Source: Pseudomonas sp. NC02 | GTDB taxonomy: Bacteria > Pseudomonadota > Gammaproteobacteria > Pseudomonadales > Pseudomonadaceae | Reading direction: 5' to 3' | Length of the DNA: 64,000 nucleotides | Assembly (NCBI RefSeq): GCF_002874965.1 | Contig: NZ_CP025624.1 | Coordinates: forward strand, 310,001 to 374,000 | Notes under the pieces: model-generated | Told to the model about the DNA's origin: nothing | The model's database searches: none | The model's input: the letters and a program-made list of their open reading frames with translations, nothing else | Made by a program: the position numbers and the translations under genes | In this document: piece after piece, positions 24,857-33,346 of the stretch | Numbering within the stretch: the first letter of the stretch is position 1 | How the letters are laid out: each line of letters starts with the position of its first letter

Positions 24857-25302
24857 GTGCGGTCCTCATTGTGTTCATTGCGCTCCTGCTGTTGGCCCGC
24901 CTTCCTGGCGAGGCGCCAAGCTAGCATAGCGTCCGGATGACAGCCAACAGCCCTGCAGGCGGTAAACAGACGGTCTGCGGCAGGGTGTCGCATCGGCACA
25001 GCAGTGTGTCGCGCCATCAACAACCGAACAGCCGTTTGAACCAGTATTCCTACAGGTTTCGCGTAAAAAAGGGCGCGATGGTGCCAGCTTTGGCCGGGTG
25101 TTGGAAGGGTTAAACCGGCGAACGGTCTTTATCAGCCCTTTTATGGGGCGTCACGTACAAATTGTGTGTGTTTTTGGTGCACTGATTCGTCTTTCAAGTG
25201 AGTCGCACAGTAACGCTATAGCGGAATGCCATTAGTGTCAGTGACTTACGAGAGCTATTGAGTTTCCCTACAGCCCGCGTCAATCGCGGCTCTGTAACAT
25301 TT
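24857..25302. other. Divergent intergenic region, transporter operon / GABA-type permease
   Basis: About 550 bp separate the two divergent start codons. Apart from the sigma54 site at 25303 and the GGTGCA half-site near 25174, I see no gene, repeat or structured RNA. Confidence 0.5.
25174..25183 (+). promoter_or_regulatory. NtrC-type half-site
   Basis: TTGGTGCACT contains GGTGCA, the half-site of NtrC operators. It lies about 125 bp before the -24/-12 element of the permease gene, a normal enhancer distance. Only one clean half is visible. Confidence 0.3.
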
Positions 25303-25318
25303 TGGCGCAAATCTTGCG
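25303..25318 (+). promoter_or_regulatory. Sigma54 (-24/-12) promoter of the GABA-type permease
   Basis: TGGCGCAAATCTTGCG fits TGGCAC-N5-TTGC with exact GG-N10-GC spacing. The predicted start is near 25329, leaving a leader of about 80 nt to the ATG. RpoN promoters of this kind usually serve nitrogen- or carbon-source genes. Confidence 0.65.
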
Positions 25319-25410
25319 TAAAAAATAAAGAACGCCCCGTTGGTTTCTTTTCACGAGAAAGACGCCAGACCGGGTGGACCGTATTCGCAATTCCTCGCAA
25401 AGGTGTGTCA

Positions 25411-26802
25411 ATGAGTAGTACGCAAAGCTCCAATGACCTCGAACAGGGGCTCAAACCGCGTCACGTCACCATGCTGTCGATTGCCGGCGTTATCGGTGCC
25501 GGGTTGTTTGTGGGCTCCGGCCACGCGATTGCTGCGGCGGGCCCGGCCGTGCTGCTGGCTTATGCCGCCGCCGGTACGCTGGTGGTGTTGGTGATGCGCA
25601 TGCTGGCCGAGATGGCCGTGGCATCGCCGGACACGGGTTCGTTCTCTACTTATGCCGACCGTGCGATCGGGCACTGGGCCGGTTTCACCATCGGCTGGTT
25701 GTACTGGTGGTTCTGGGTGCTGGTGATTCCGCTGGAAGCCAACGCTGCCGCGACCATCCTGCACGCCTGGTTCCCCGGCGTGGCGATCTGGGCCTTCACC
25801 CTGATCATTACCTTGCTGCTGACCGCGACCAACCTGTTCAGTGTGAAGAACTACGGCGAGTTCGAGTTCTGGTTTGCGCTGATCAAAGTGGTGGCGATCA
25901 TTGGGTTTGTGATCCTCGGCATCCTGGCGATCTTCGGCTTCCTGCCGGGCAGTCAGGTCAGCGGCGTTTCGCACCTGTTCGACACCCAGGGCTTCCTGCC
26001 CAACGGCATGGGCGCGGTATTGGCGGCGATCCTGACCACCATGTTCTCGTTCATGGGCACCGAGATCGTGACCATCGCGGCCGCTGAATCGAAGAACCCG
26101 GGCCAGCAGATTTCCAAGGCCACCAACTCGGTGATCTGGCGGATCGGCTTGTTCTACCTGGTGTCGATCTTCATCGTCGTGGCCCTGGTGCCGTGGAATG
26201 ATCCTGCGCTGGCAGCGGTCGGTTCCTACCAGACCGTGCTGGAACGCATGGGCATCCCGAATGCCAAGCTGATCGTTGACCTGGTGGTGCTGGTGGCCGT
26301 GACCAGTTGCCTGAACTCGGCGCTGTACACCGCTTCGCGCATGATGTTCTCCCTGGGCCGTCGCGGTGATGCACCGGCGGTGTCCAAGATCACCAACAAG
26401 AGCGGCACGCCTTACTGGGCGGTGTTGCTGTCTACCGGCGCGGCGTTCCTGGCGGTATTCGCCAACTACGTGGCACCGGCGGCAGTGTTTGAATTCCTGC
26501 TGGCCAGCTCCGGCGCCATCGCGCTGCTGGTGTACCTGGTGATCGCCGTTTCGCAACTGCGCATGCGCCAGAAACGCACGGAAGCGGGCGAGAAGATTGC
26601 CTTCAAGATGTGGCTGTTCCCGGGCCTGACGTATGCGGTGATCGTGTTCATCGTGGGCGTGCTGACGATCATGTTGTTCCAGGAAGCGCATCAGGTGGAG
26701 ATCATTGCCACCGGGATCCTGAGCTTGCTGGTCGTTGCGGCGGGGCTGATGGTGTCGCGTCGGCGCAAGGGCCGGAAGGTTGGGGCGGCGGTGCTTAACT
26801 GA
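25411..26802 (+). CDS. gabP: APC-family amino-acid permease, GabP-like
   Basis: A 463-residue inner-membrane transporter with twelve predicted helices. It has the consensus substrate-site start SIAGVIGAGLFVGSGHAI in helix 1, the conserved AYAAAGTLVVLVMRMLAEMA segment and a Glu-rich loop after helix 6 (GTEIVTIAAAESKNP). The profile is that of amino-acid/proton symporters of the GabP/AnsP group; GABA is the best guess for the substrate. The ATG at 25411 is chosen because earlier in-frame codons read through the promoter. The sigma54 site suggests induction under nitrogen limitation. Confidence 0.8.
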   Translation: MSSTQSSNDLEQGLKPRHVTMLSIAGVIGAGLFVGSGHAIAAAGPAVLLAYAAAGTLVVLVMRMLAEMAVASPDTGSFSTYADRAIGHWAGFTIGWLYWWFWVLVIPLEANAAATILHAWFPGVAIWAFTLIITLLLTATNLFSVKNYGEFEFWFALIKVVAIIGFVILGILAIFGFLPGSQVSGVSHLFDTQGFLPNGMGAVLAAILTTMFSFMGTEIVTIAAAESKNPGQQISKATNSVIWRIGLFYLVSIFIVVALVPWNDPALAAVGSYQTVLERMGIPNAKLIVDLVVLVAVTSCLNSALYTASRMMFSLGRRGDAPAVSKITNKSGTPYWAVLLSTGAAFLAVFANYVAPAAVFEFLLASSGAIALLVYLVIAVSQLRMRQKRTEAGEKIAFKMWLFPGLTYAVIVFIVGVLTIMLFQEAHQVEIIATGILSLLVVAAGLMVSRRRKGRKVGAAVLN

Positions 26803-26833
26803 CGGAGTGCTTTCGTCGCAATACCGTTGATCA

Positions 26834-26927
26834 AATGTGGGAGCGGGCTTGCTCGCGAATGCGGTGGATCAGTCGACATTTGAGCTGACTGACACACTGC
26901 CTTCGCGAGCAAGCCCGCTCCCACATT
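26834..26927. repeat. REPIN (GTGGGAGCGGGCTTGCTC class)
   Basis: Two inverted REP units, AATGTGGGAGCGGGCTTGCT at the left end and its complement at the right, around a short variable centre with CAGTCGAC/GCTGACTG-like arms. It lies between two convergent genes. Confidence 0.9.
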
Positions 26928-26937
26928 TCGTTTTGTA

Positions 26938-27351
26938 TCAGTCTTCGGAATTCACCAGCGCCTGTGACGCCGCGACGTAATCGGCCTGGAATTCCGGCGA
27001 CTCAATCCACGCCAGCGCTGCCGCTTCATCCTCGGTATCCGTGGCCCACTGGCGATACTCGATCAGCGCCGCGAGGATAAAGTCCGTCGCTTCTTCTTCG
27101 CCTTCCTGCTCCAGTACCACTGCCAGCAGCGGGTGCGCCAGGAACACGGCACACAGCGCCTGCTGGCTGGTTTCGCCAGCGGTGCGCATCTCCAGGAACA
27201 GCTCGGTCAAATCCACCGATTCAAGATCAATGCGGCTGTCATCGCCGGCAAAGGCATCCGGCTTGGTGGCGACGGCGCGTTGGGTGCGATTCTGCTTGGC
27301 CTTGGCTTTTGCCCGGTGGGCGCGTTTTTGCTGCTTGTTCGGCGAAGCCAT
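26938..27351 (-). CDS. Conserved-looking protein of unknown function
   Basis: 137 residues. The first 28 are strongly basic (KQQKRAHRAKAKAKQNRTQR), the rest strongly acidic and helical (EEGEEEATDFILAALIEYRQW). There is no signal peptide or membrane segment. The basic head could bind nucleic acid, but no family is recognised. It ends ten bases after a REPIN and precedes nothing obviously related. Confidence 0.7.
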   Translation of the reverse strand: MASPNKQQKRAHRAKAKAKQNRTQRAVATKPDAFAGDDSRIDLESVDLTELFLEMRTAGETSQQALCAVFLAHPLLAVVLEQEGEEEATDFILAALIEYRQWATDTEDEAAALAWIESPEFQADYVAASQALVNSED

Positions 27352-27424
27352 GGGCTCACGTCCTTGGTGTCAGGATCTGGGGGTGGGGTATTGAAGCGCA
27401 GGTCTGGAGAAATCCCAAGGCTTT

Positions 27425-28345
27425 CTAGGTGCGATCCGTCACTTGGCGCCCCGGCGTGCCGTTGGCCAACTCTCCCCTTTGCAGCCAAGCCAATGCAATC
27501 GGCCACAACCGATCCTGATACTGGCTGCGAAAGAATGCGAAGTGTCCGACCTCTTTTTCGCCGATATCTTCAGGGGCGATCCGCAGGTGCGTGCGCTCGC
27601 TGCCGTCGAAGTAACCCAGCAGGCGCTCGATTGCCGCCACCGTGCCAAACGGGTCGTCGGTAATGCTGATGGCCAATATCTGTGCCTTCACCCGCGAAAA
27701 CGGCAACTCGGGCAAGGCTCGCCCACTCGGACGTTTTTCATAACTCGGCGTCGGCGTACTCCAGTCGCGTACCACGCCCGCCGGGGTATCCTCCAGCCAG
27801 CCTATGCGTTTGCCCGGGAAGTAGCCAAAAACCGCTGTCACCAGCGGCATCACCACATGCCATTTGGCAAGCATCCGCCAGCGCCCGCTCGCCTCGTAGT
27901 CGCGCCAGTAGGCAAACTGCGCGCCTACCGTCACCAGGCGCCGAATCACTGCGCCGGAAGCCCCGAGTCCCGCCGCACATCCGCCAAAACTGTGCCCGAC
28001 CACATCAATCGGTTGGCCGGCAAACTCCCGCTGGGCCCGCTGCAGGATCGCTTCGAAGTCCAGCACGCCCCAATCGGACCATGAGGCCTTGAACCCTTTC
28101 AGCGAGCCGCTGCGGGATTCGCCGATGCCGCGGTAGTCGTAGGTAATGACGTCGAAGCCATTGGCAAACAGGTAATCGGCAAACCGTGAGTAGTGACGGC
28201 AGCGTACGGAGGTGGCGGCGTTGATGATGACGACCGGGCGTTCAACGTCTGTGCGCGGATGGCGCCATGTGAAGCCGCCGATGGAATGCCCATCGGCTGT
28301 GGGCTCGCGGAATGCTTCGGCTTGAGTTCGGGCTGGCAGGTTCAT
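27425..28345 (-). CDS. Alpha/beta hydrolase
   Basis: A 306-residue alpha/beta-hydrolase. The nucleophile elbow is GHSFGG, YDYRGIGES is the strand-4 motif, an Asp follows in ITDDPFG, and the catalytic His is in VGHFAFF near the end. It has no signal peptide. The pattern resembles the COG4757 group of predicted hydrolases; the substrate is unknown. It is divergent from the ACR3-like transporter. Confidence 0.8.
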   Translation of the reverse strand: MNLPARTQAEAFREPTADGHSIGGFTWRHPRTDVERPVVIINAATSVRCRHYSRFADYLFANGFDVITYDYRGIGESRSGSLKGFKASWSDWGVLDFEAILQRAQREFAGQPIDVVGHSFGGCAAGLGASGAVIRRLVTVGAQFAYWRDYEASGRWRMLAKWHVVMPLVTAVFGYFPGKRIGWLEDTPAGVVRDWSTPTPSYEKRPSGRALPELPFSRVKAQILAISITDDPFGTVAAIERLLGYFDGSERTHLRIAPEDIGEKEVGHFAFFRSQYQDRLWPIALAWLQRGELANGTPGRQVTDRT

Positions 28346-28517
28346 GAACAGGCTCGATCATTGCGCTTTCGATGGGGTGTCAAAGGCCCGTGCGCAGTTT
28401 TATGAGAAGTCGAAACTAACAAATTTCTGCTACGAAGACCCCGGGGATTTTTCTGAGGCTCGACCTGAGCGGCACAGATGCCTAGGCTTAGACCCTTTCG
28501 CCCACCAGAGCCGGCCC

Positions 28518-29483
28518 ATGACCCGCGACACCCTCGAACAAAACCAGATCCCGATCTACTTCGCCAGCGTGGTGCTGGCTGCCGTTGTTGGCCTGCTGGC
28601 GCCCTCCATGGCTCAAGGTGTGGCCGCCCTGGTTACGCCCGCCATCGCCGTGCTGATGTACGCGATGTTTCTGCAAATCCCCTTTCTGGACCTGCGCCAG
28701 GGCTTGGGCAACAAACGCTTTATGGCCGCATTGCTGCTGGCCAACTTCATCCTGATTCCGCTGCTGGTGTGGGCGCTGACTCGGGGCCTGGTGGAACACC
28801 CGGCGATCCTGGTGGGTGCGTTGCTGGTGCTGTTGACGCCGTGCATCGACTACGTGGTGGTGTTTACCCATATCGGCAAGGGTGACTCGCGGTTGATGCT
28901 GGCAGCGACCCCGATTCTGTTGTTGCTGCAACTGCTGCTGTTGCCGGTCTACCTGGGGTTGATGCTGGGGGCGCAGTCGCAGGTAGTGGTTGCAGTGGGG
29001 CCGTTTGTCGAGGCCTTCCTGCTGCTGATCGTTGCCCCCATGATTCTGGCGGTGCTGACCACTTCCCAGTCCCGGCGCTCACCGGTCGTCAGTGCCTGGA
29101 ACGATGCCTGGGCCTGGCTGCCCGTGCCGGCCATGGCGCTGGTGCTGATGGTGGTGATCGGTTCGCAGATCACCGCCGTGGTCCGCGATATCGGCCTGCT
29201 GGCGCCGGTGATCCCGGTGTATATCGGCTTCCTGTTGCTGGCCCCGCTGATGGGGGCGCTGGCTTCGCGCCTGTTCAAGCTATCGGCGCCCACGGCGCGG
29301 GCGGTCACCTTCAGCGCCTCCACGCGTAATTCCCTGGTGGTGCTGCCGCTGGCGCTGGCGTTACCCGAAGAGATCCGTGGGCTCGCTGCTGCCGCAGTGA
29401 TCACGCAAACCCTGGTGGAATTGGTAGGGGAGCTACTCTATATCCGCCTGCTGCCGCTGCTGATCTGGCCCGCTCGTCGTTAG
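28518..29483 (+). CDS. Bile-acid:sodium symporter / ACR3-like arsenite permease family protein
   Basis: A 321-residue protein with ten predicted membrane helices and the BART-superfamily layout: MYAMFLQIPF in helix 2, LTPCIDYVVVF with a conserved Cys in the first crossover helix, and FSASTRNSLVVLPLALALP in the second. The Cys and the FSASTRNS block favour the arsenite-efflux (ACR3-like) branch over bile-acid carriers. No ars regulator or reductase is nearby, so the substrate is uncertain. The ATG at 28518 is the first that gives a clean membrane protein. Confidence 0.75.
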   Translation: MTRDTLEQNQIPIYFASVVLAAVVGLLAPSMAQGVAALVTPAIAVLMYAMFLQIPFLDLRQGLGNKRFMAALLLANFILIPLLVWALTRGLVEHPAILVGALLVLLTPCIDYVVVFTHIGKGDSRLMLAATPILLLLQLLLLPVYLGLMLGAQSQVVVAVGPFVEAFLLLIVAPMILAVLTTSQSRRSPVVSAWNDAWAWLPVPAMALVLMVVIGSQITAVVRDIGLLAPVIPVYIGFLLLAPLMGALASRLFKLSAPTARAVTFSASTRNSLVVLPLALALPEEIRGLAAAAVITQTLVELVGELLYIRLLPLLIWPARR

Positions 29484-29570
29484 GCGGATGAATGTTTGAT
29501 TCCGTTCAGGGCTTATTCAGGGTGGCGTTCGGCAACATGAGCCGGTTTACCCCACCTGACAGGCTGAATA

Positions 29571-31211
29571 ATGGATCAACACAATCGCTTTCGAATGGAA
29601 TCGCTGGGTATTTTCCTCATCGCCCTGCTGCTGTTCACCCTGGGCATCTGGGACCAGCAGCCACAGGGCTTCGACGGCCGCTGGGCCGTGTTCATGCAAG
29701 AGATGTTTCGCCACGGCGCGAGCCTGTTTCCTACCACCTACGGTGAGCCTTACCCGGACTATCCGGGCACCGCGACCTACCTCAGCTACCTCTTTGCCCG
29801 TTTATTCGGCGCGCCCAACGACCTGGCTAACGTGATGCCCACCGCCCTGGCGTCTGCCGGGGTCATGGCGCTGATCTACCGCTTGCTGGTGCCGTCGGGC
29901 CGGGCGTGGGCGCTGCTGACGGTGCTGCTCACCGCATTGACTGCCCAGTTGCTGGAGAAGTCGCGCTCGGTGTGCCTGGACCAGATGATCTCGTTGTTGT
30001 GCCTGGGGTGTTTCTACCTGCTGCATACCGGTGAGCGCCTGGGCTCGCGGCTGCGCCAATATGCGATCTTTCCGTTGTTCGTGGTGGCGTTTGCCATTCG
30101 CGGGCCGCTGGGGTTGATCGAGGTGTGCGGGGTGGCCTGTGTCTACTGGGCGCTGGGCACCGCTCGTACGCGGCAAGAGCGGATTGCACTGCTGAAAAAG
30201 GTGATTGCCCACGGCGTGGTCGGTTTGATCCTGCTGGCCGGCTGTTGGTGGGCGCTGTTGAAACTGGCGCGGATCAGCGGGGGCGATGCTTTCGTCGATG
30301 ATGTGCTGCGGATGCAATTCACCGGGCGCCTTGATGAAACCGGTGAGGCGTTCTACTTCTACTTCAAGCTGAGCCTGTACCGCTATTTCCCGGTGGTGCC
30401 GCTGGCATTGGCGACGATGATTGCCCTGCGCCACAAATGGTCGGCCCGCCACGACGATGCCGATGTGCAGTTGATGCTGCGTTTGGCCGCCTGCGGCCTG
30501 ATGATTTTGCTGGGCTTGTCGGTGCCGCACTTCAAGCGCGCCTACTACATCGTGCCCATGGTCCCGATGTTTGCCGCGGTGGCCGCCTATGGCTTGCTCC
30601 AGGCCCAGGGCTGGTTGCTCGGCGTGCGGCGTGGCTATGAGTGGCTGGTGGCGGTCCTGCCGGTGCTGGGCATTGTCGTGGTGTTTGTCTGTCGGCATCT
30701 GTGGCACAAGCACGGCTACTGGCCGGACGTTTCAGTGCCGGCGCTGGTGGGTGTGCTGATCGTGCTGCAACTCGCAGCCGTGATTGCCTGGCGCCGTTTG
30801 CAGGGCAATCTCGGCCAGCGCCTAGTGGTGCTCAGCGTGATTGCGCTGGCCACCCAATGGCTGGTGCTGGTGAAGGTTGTGGAGCCGGCCAAGGACCTGC
30901 AATTCGACACCAGGAACTTCGTAAGCGCGGTGGAAAAGCTGCGTGCCGATAATCCCGGGACCCTGGTGTTCGTCGATCTGGCCAAGGACACCTGGGCGAT
31001 TCGCTACATCATGAATCTGGATCACGACGAGCAGCCGCTGTTCATCGGGCGCAACCAACCCTTGCTGGTGGATACGCTACCGCGCCCCGCCTGGGTGATT
31101 GTGGAGCGCAAGCAAACCGCATTGCTCAGCGGCACGCCGCTGGAACACATGGCGCCGGTGTTCAATGGACGGTTGAATGACAACCCGCTGCTGGTGTTCC
31201 TGGTGAAGTGA
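29571..31211 (+). CDS. ArnT-like membrane glycosyltransferase (PMT family)
   Basis: A 546-residue inner-membrane protein with about twelve helices. The first periplasmic loop has the acidic pair typical of GT-C enzymes (FDGRWAVFMQEMFRHG), followed by PDYPGTATYLSYLFARLFG. A periplasmic C-terminal part follows the last helix. GT-C enzymes of this type move a sugar from a polyprenyl phosphate to lipid A or a protein. No arn operon is adjacent, so acceptor and sugar are unknown. Confidence 0.75.
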   Translation: MDQHNRFRMESLGIFLIALLLFTLGIWDQQPQGFDGRWAVFMQEMFRHGASLFPTTYGEPYPDYPGTATYLSYLFARLFGAPNDLANVMPTALASAGVMALIYRLLVPSGRAWALLTVLLTALTAQLLEKSRSVCLDQMISLLCLGCFYLLHTGERLGSRLRQYAIFPLFVVAFAIRGPLGLIEVCGVACVYWALGTARTRQERIALLKKVIAHGVVGLILLAGCWWALLKLARISGGDAFVDDVLRMQFTGRLDETGEAFYFYFKLSLYRYFPVVPLALATMIALRHKWSARHDDADVQLMLRLAACGLMILLGLSVPHFKRAYYIVPMVPMFAAVAAYGLLQAQGWLLGVRRGYEWLVAVLPVLGIVVVFVCRHLWHKHGYWPDVSVPALVGVLIVLQLAAVIAWRRLQGNLGQRLVVLSVIALATQWLVLVKVVEPAKDLQFDTRNFVSAVEKLRADNPGTLVFVDLAKDTWAIRYIMNLDHDEQPLFIGRNQPLLVDTLPRPAWVIVERKQTALLSGTPLEHMAPVFNGRLNDNPLLVFLVK

Positions 31212-31448
31212 CTCAGTCGCCTTGACATCCTTGTCGGTGGTGACGCCGACGAGAGTGGCGATCACTGGGGAATTAAGGATGGATCAATGGGGTCGGAATG
31301 AGGTGTTGATAACCGGCACTTTGGATCGTCTTACTGTATGGTCGCCGCCTGGATGACCGGTTGGTCTGATTGGAGCGCTTTGCAGCCTGCCGCAAAACAG
31401 GCGCCTGCTAGGCTTGGGTACTTTCGTGGTGATGAGTTTGGGTGCGAC

Positions 31449-31739
31449 ATGGAAGCAGTAAAAATGGATTTTGAGTATGCCGGTGCCGAGAGCGTCGGTA
31501 GTGCCCACGTGATCGGCCGTTCCTGGCTTGGCGGCCTCAGCATCTGTTTCGACGGAGGCTGCAGCTACCCCTCGATGATCAGCGTGCTGGAGGCTGTGTT
31601 CAGGCGCTACGGACGCCTGGTGCGTTTTGGCGAGTCGCTCTCGGCGCAGGATTGGATTGCGCGCGTGGAGGAGAGTGGTTTTCACATCTCCGAGCAGGAG
31701 CGGGTTGCGGTGTTGACGTTGATGCGGGGCGGGGGCTGA
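31449..31739 (+). CDS. Small protein of unknown function
   Basis: About 96 residues from the ATG at 31449. It has a compact sequence with RSWLGGLSICFDGGCSYPSM and an acidic helical C-terminus. There is no signal peptide and no known motif. An in-frame start at 31338 would add 37 residues of poor quality, and neither start has a strong ribosome site. It is followed directly by a terminator. Confidence 0.55.
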   Translation: MEAVKMDFEYAGAESVGSAHVIGRSWLGGLSICFDGGCSYPSMISVLEAVFRRYGRLVRFGESLSAQDWIARVEESGFHISEQERVAVLTLMRGGG

Positions 31740-31762
31740 AGGAGTCAAAAACGGCAGGCAAC

Positions 31763-31789
31763 AAAAAACCCGCACCAGGCGGGTTTTTT
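31763..31789. terminator. Bidirectional intrinsic terminator
   Basis: AAAAAACCCGC-ACCAG-GCGGGTTTTTT: a GC stem flanked by A- and T-runs, able to stop transcription from the small gene on the left and from tRNA-Phe on the right. Confidence 0.85.
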
Positions 31790-31830
31790 GTGTGTTTCAG
31801 ATGACATTTGCACCACCTGAAACTAATTAG

Positions 31831-31906
31831 TGGTGCCCAGAGACGGAATCGAACCGCCGACACGGGGATTTTCAATCCCCTGCTCTACCGACTGAGCTAT
31901 CTGGGC
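31831..31906 (-). tRNA. tRNA-Phe (anticodon GAA)
   Basis: A 76-nt minus-strand cloverleaf with encoded CCA. It starts GCCCAGATAGCTCAGTCGGT, has anticodon loop TTGAAAA (anticodon GAA) and T-arm GGTTCGATTCC, and its acceptor ends CTGGGCACCA. No integrase or foreign DNA adjoins it. Confidence 0.96.
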
Positions 31907-32009
31907 AACGGGGCGCATTAAACGGGTTTTTCAGGGGGTCGTCAAGCAAGTTTTCAAAAAATATTTAATTATTACCGTCGCTTACGGGCCAACCCCCAAA
32001 TTTGATCAA

Positions 32010-32282
32010 TTATTCAGCAGGTGGCACGTAGCCGTCGGCCTTGGCGTAATCCTCGCCGGAAAAATACTTGTCCATCTCGCCCTGCAGGTATTTGCGGTCT
32101 TCGGCGTTCATCATGTTCAGGCGCTTTTCGTTGATCAACAGGGTCTGGTGCTTTTGCCAGTCAGCCCAGGCCTTGGCGGAGACGTTGTCGAAAATGTCCT
32201 GGCCCTTGGCGCCAGGGAACGGGGCGCGCTCCAGGGCGGGCAGTTCTTCGTGGTACTTGCGGCAGATGATGGTGCGGGTCAT
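32010..32282 (-). CDS. yggX: YggX, iron-trafficking / oxidative-protection protein
   Basis: A 90-residue cytoplasmic protein that opens [20 protein letters not shown], the YggX signature with its single conserved Cys. The family protects Fe-S proteins from oxidative damage. Its ATG overlaps the mutY stop (ATGA), the usual mutY-yggX pairing; MutY itself carries an Fe-S cluster. Confidence 0.95.
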   Translation of the reverse strand: MTRTIICRKYHEELPALERAPFPGAKGQDIFDNVSAKAWADWQKHQTLLINEKRLNMMNAEDRKYLQGEMDKYFSGEDYAKADGYVPPAE

Positions 32283-33346
32283 GACGGAACTCCTGCGTTC
32301 AATACTTCAGCCGCGCGCTTCAGCAGTTTTTTCACCGGGGCGGCAAGGCCCAGGCGCGGCGGGGTGGCGAGGTTATACCAGAGCCAGTCAGCCTCGGCCA
32401 CGTGATGGGCAGACTCCTGGGCCTGGACCAGCCAGGGTTCGATAGCCAGTTGGAAGTGGCTGAAGGTGTGGATCAGGCTCGGCAGCTCCTGGAGTTTGCC
32501 CAGCGCCAGCGAGTGCTGGTTGGCCAGGTGTTCCAGGTCGGCCAGGTCATCCAGCTCCGGCAGGCTCCACAAACCGCCCCACAGGCCCGTGGAGGGGCGA
32601 CGGTAAAGCAGGATCGCGCCCTCGCCATTGGCCAGCATCGGCATCAGCGTGCGCTTCTGGGGCACGGTCTTGCGTGGCTTGGGGATCGGGTAGCGGGTTT
32701 CCAGGCCGAGCAGGTGCGCTTCGCAGCCCTTTTCCAGCGGGCACAGCAGGCAGCTGGGCTTGCTGCGGGTGCAGAGGGTGGCGCCCATGTCCATCATGGC
32801 CTGGGTGTAGGCGTTGACGCGGTCATGGGGCGTAAAGCGCTCTGCGGTGGCCCACAGCTGTTTGGCGACCTTCGGCTCGCCCGGGTAACCCTCTTGCGCG
32901 GTAAAGCGCGCCAGCACGCGTTTGACGTTGCCATCGAGGATCGGCGCTCGCAGGCCCATGCTCAGGCTGGCAATCGCACCCGCGGTGGACAGGCCAATGC
33001 CGGGCAGTTCGGTGAGTTTTTCGACGTCACGGGGAAACTCGCCGCCATATTCGGCAACGACGATCTTCGCGGTCTTTTGCAGGTTGCGCGCCCGGGTGTA
33101 GTAACCCAGCCCGGTCCACAGGTGCAGCACTTCGTCTTCCGGCGCGGCAGCCAGGGCTTCGACCGTTGGCAAGGACGCCATGAACCGGTCGAAGTAGTTC
33201 AGCACGGTGCTGACCTGGGTCTGCTGCAACATGATCTCCGAGACCCACACCCGGTAAGGCGTGATGCCCTGTTGCCAGGGCAGGTCATGGCGACCGTGGC
33301 GGTCGTACCAGTCGAGCACCGCCGTTGAAAACTGCTCGTTTCTCAT
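32279..33346 (-). CDS. mutY: MutY, A/G-specific adenine DNA glycosylase
   Basis: A 355-residue base-excision enzyme that removes adenine mispaired with 8-oxoguanine. The helix-hairpin-helix reads [17 protein letters not shown], the catalytic Asp is in [10 protein letters not shown], and the [4Fe-4S] ligands follow the C-X6-C-X2-C-X5-C pattern ([17 protein letters not shown]). A C-terminal NUDIX-like domain for 8-oxoG recognition is present. It overlaps the AsmA gene upstream and yggX downstream by 4 nt each. Confidence 0.96.
   Translation of the reverse strand: MRNEQFSTAVLDWYDRHGRHDLPWQQGITPYRVWVSEIMLQQTQVSTVLNYFDRFMASLPTVEALAAAPEDEVLHLWTGLGYYTRARNLQKTAKIVVAEYGGEFPRDVEKLTELPGIGLSTAGAIASLSMGLRAPILDGNVKRVLARFTAQEGYPGEPKVAKQLWATAERFTPHDRVNAYTQAMMDMGATLCTRSKPSCLLCPLEKGCEAHLLGLETRYPIPKPRKTVPQKRTLMPMLANGEGAILLYRRPSTGLWGGLWSLPELDDLADLEHLANQHSLALGKLQELPSLIHTFSHFQLAIEPWLVQAQESAHHVAEADWLWYNLATPPRLGLAAPVKKLLKRAAEVLNAGVPS

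Noticed and set aside
24880..24900. Sigma54-like GG-N10-GC upstream of the HisP-like gene
   Set aside because: The -12 element lacks TT and the -24 lacks the consensus CAC; too weak to call.
31338..31448. Longer N-terminus for the small protein at 31449
   Set aside because: No ribosome site and poor sequence character; the shorter start is preferred but not certain.
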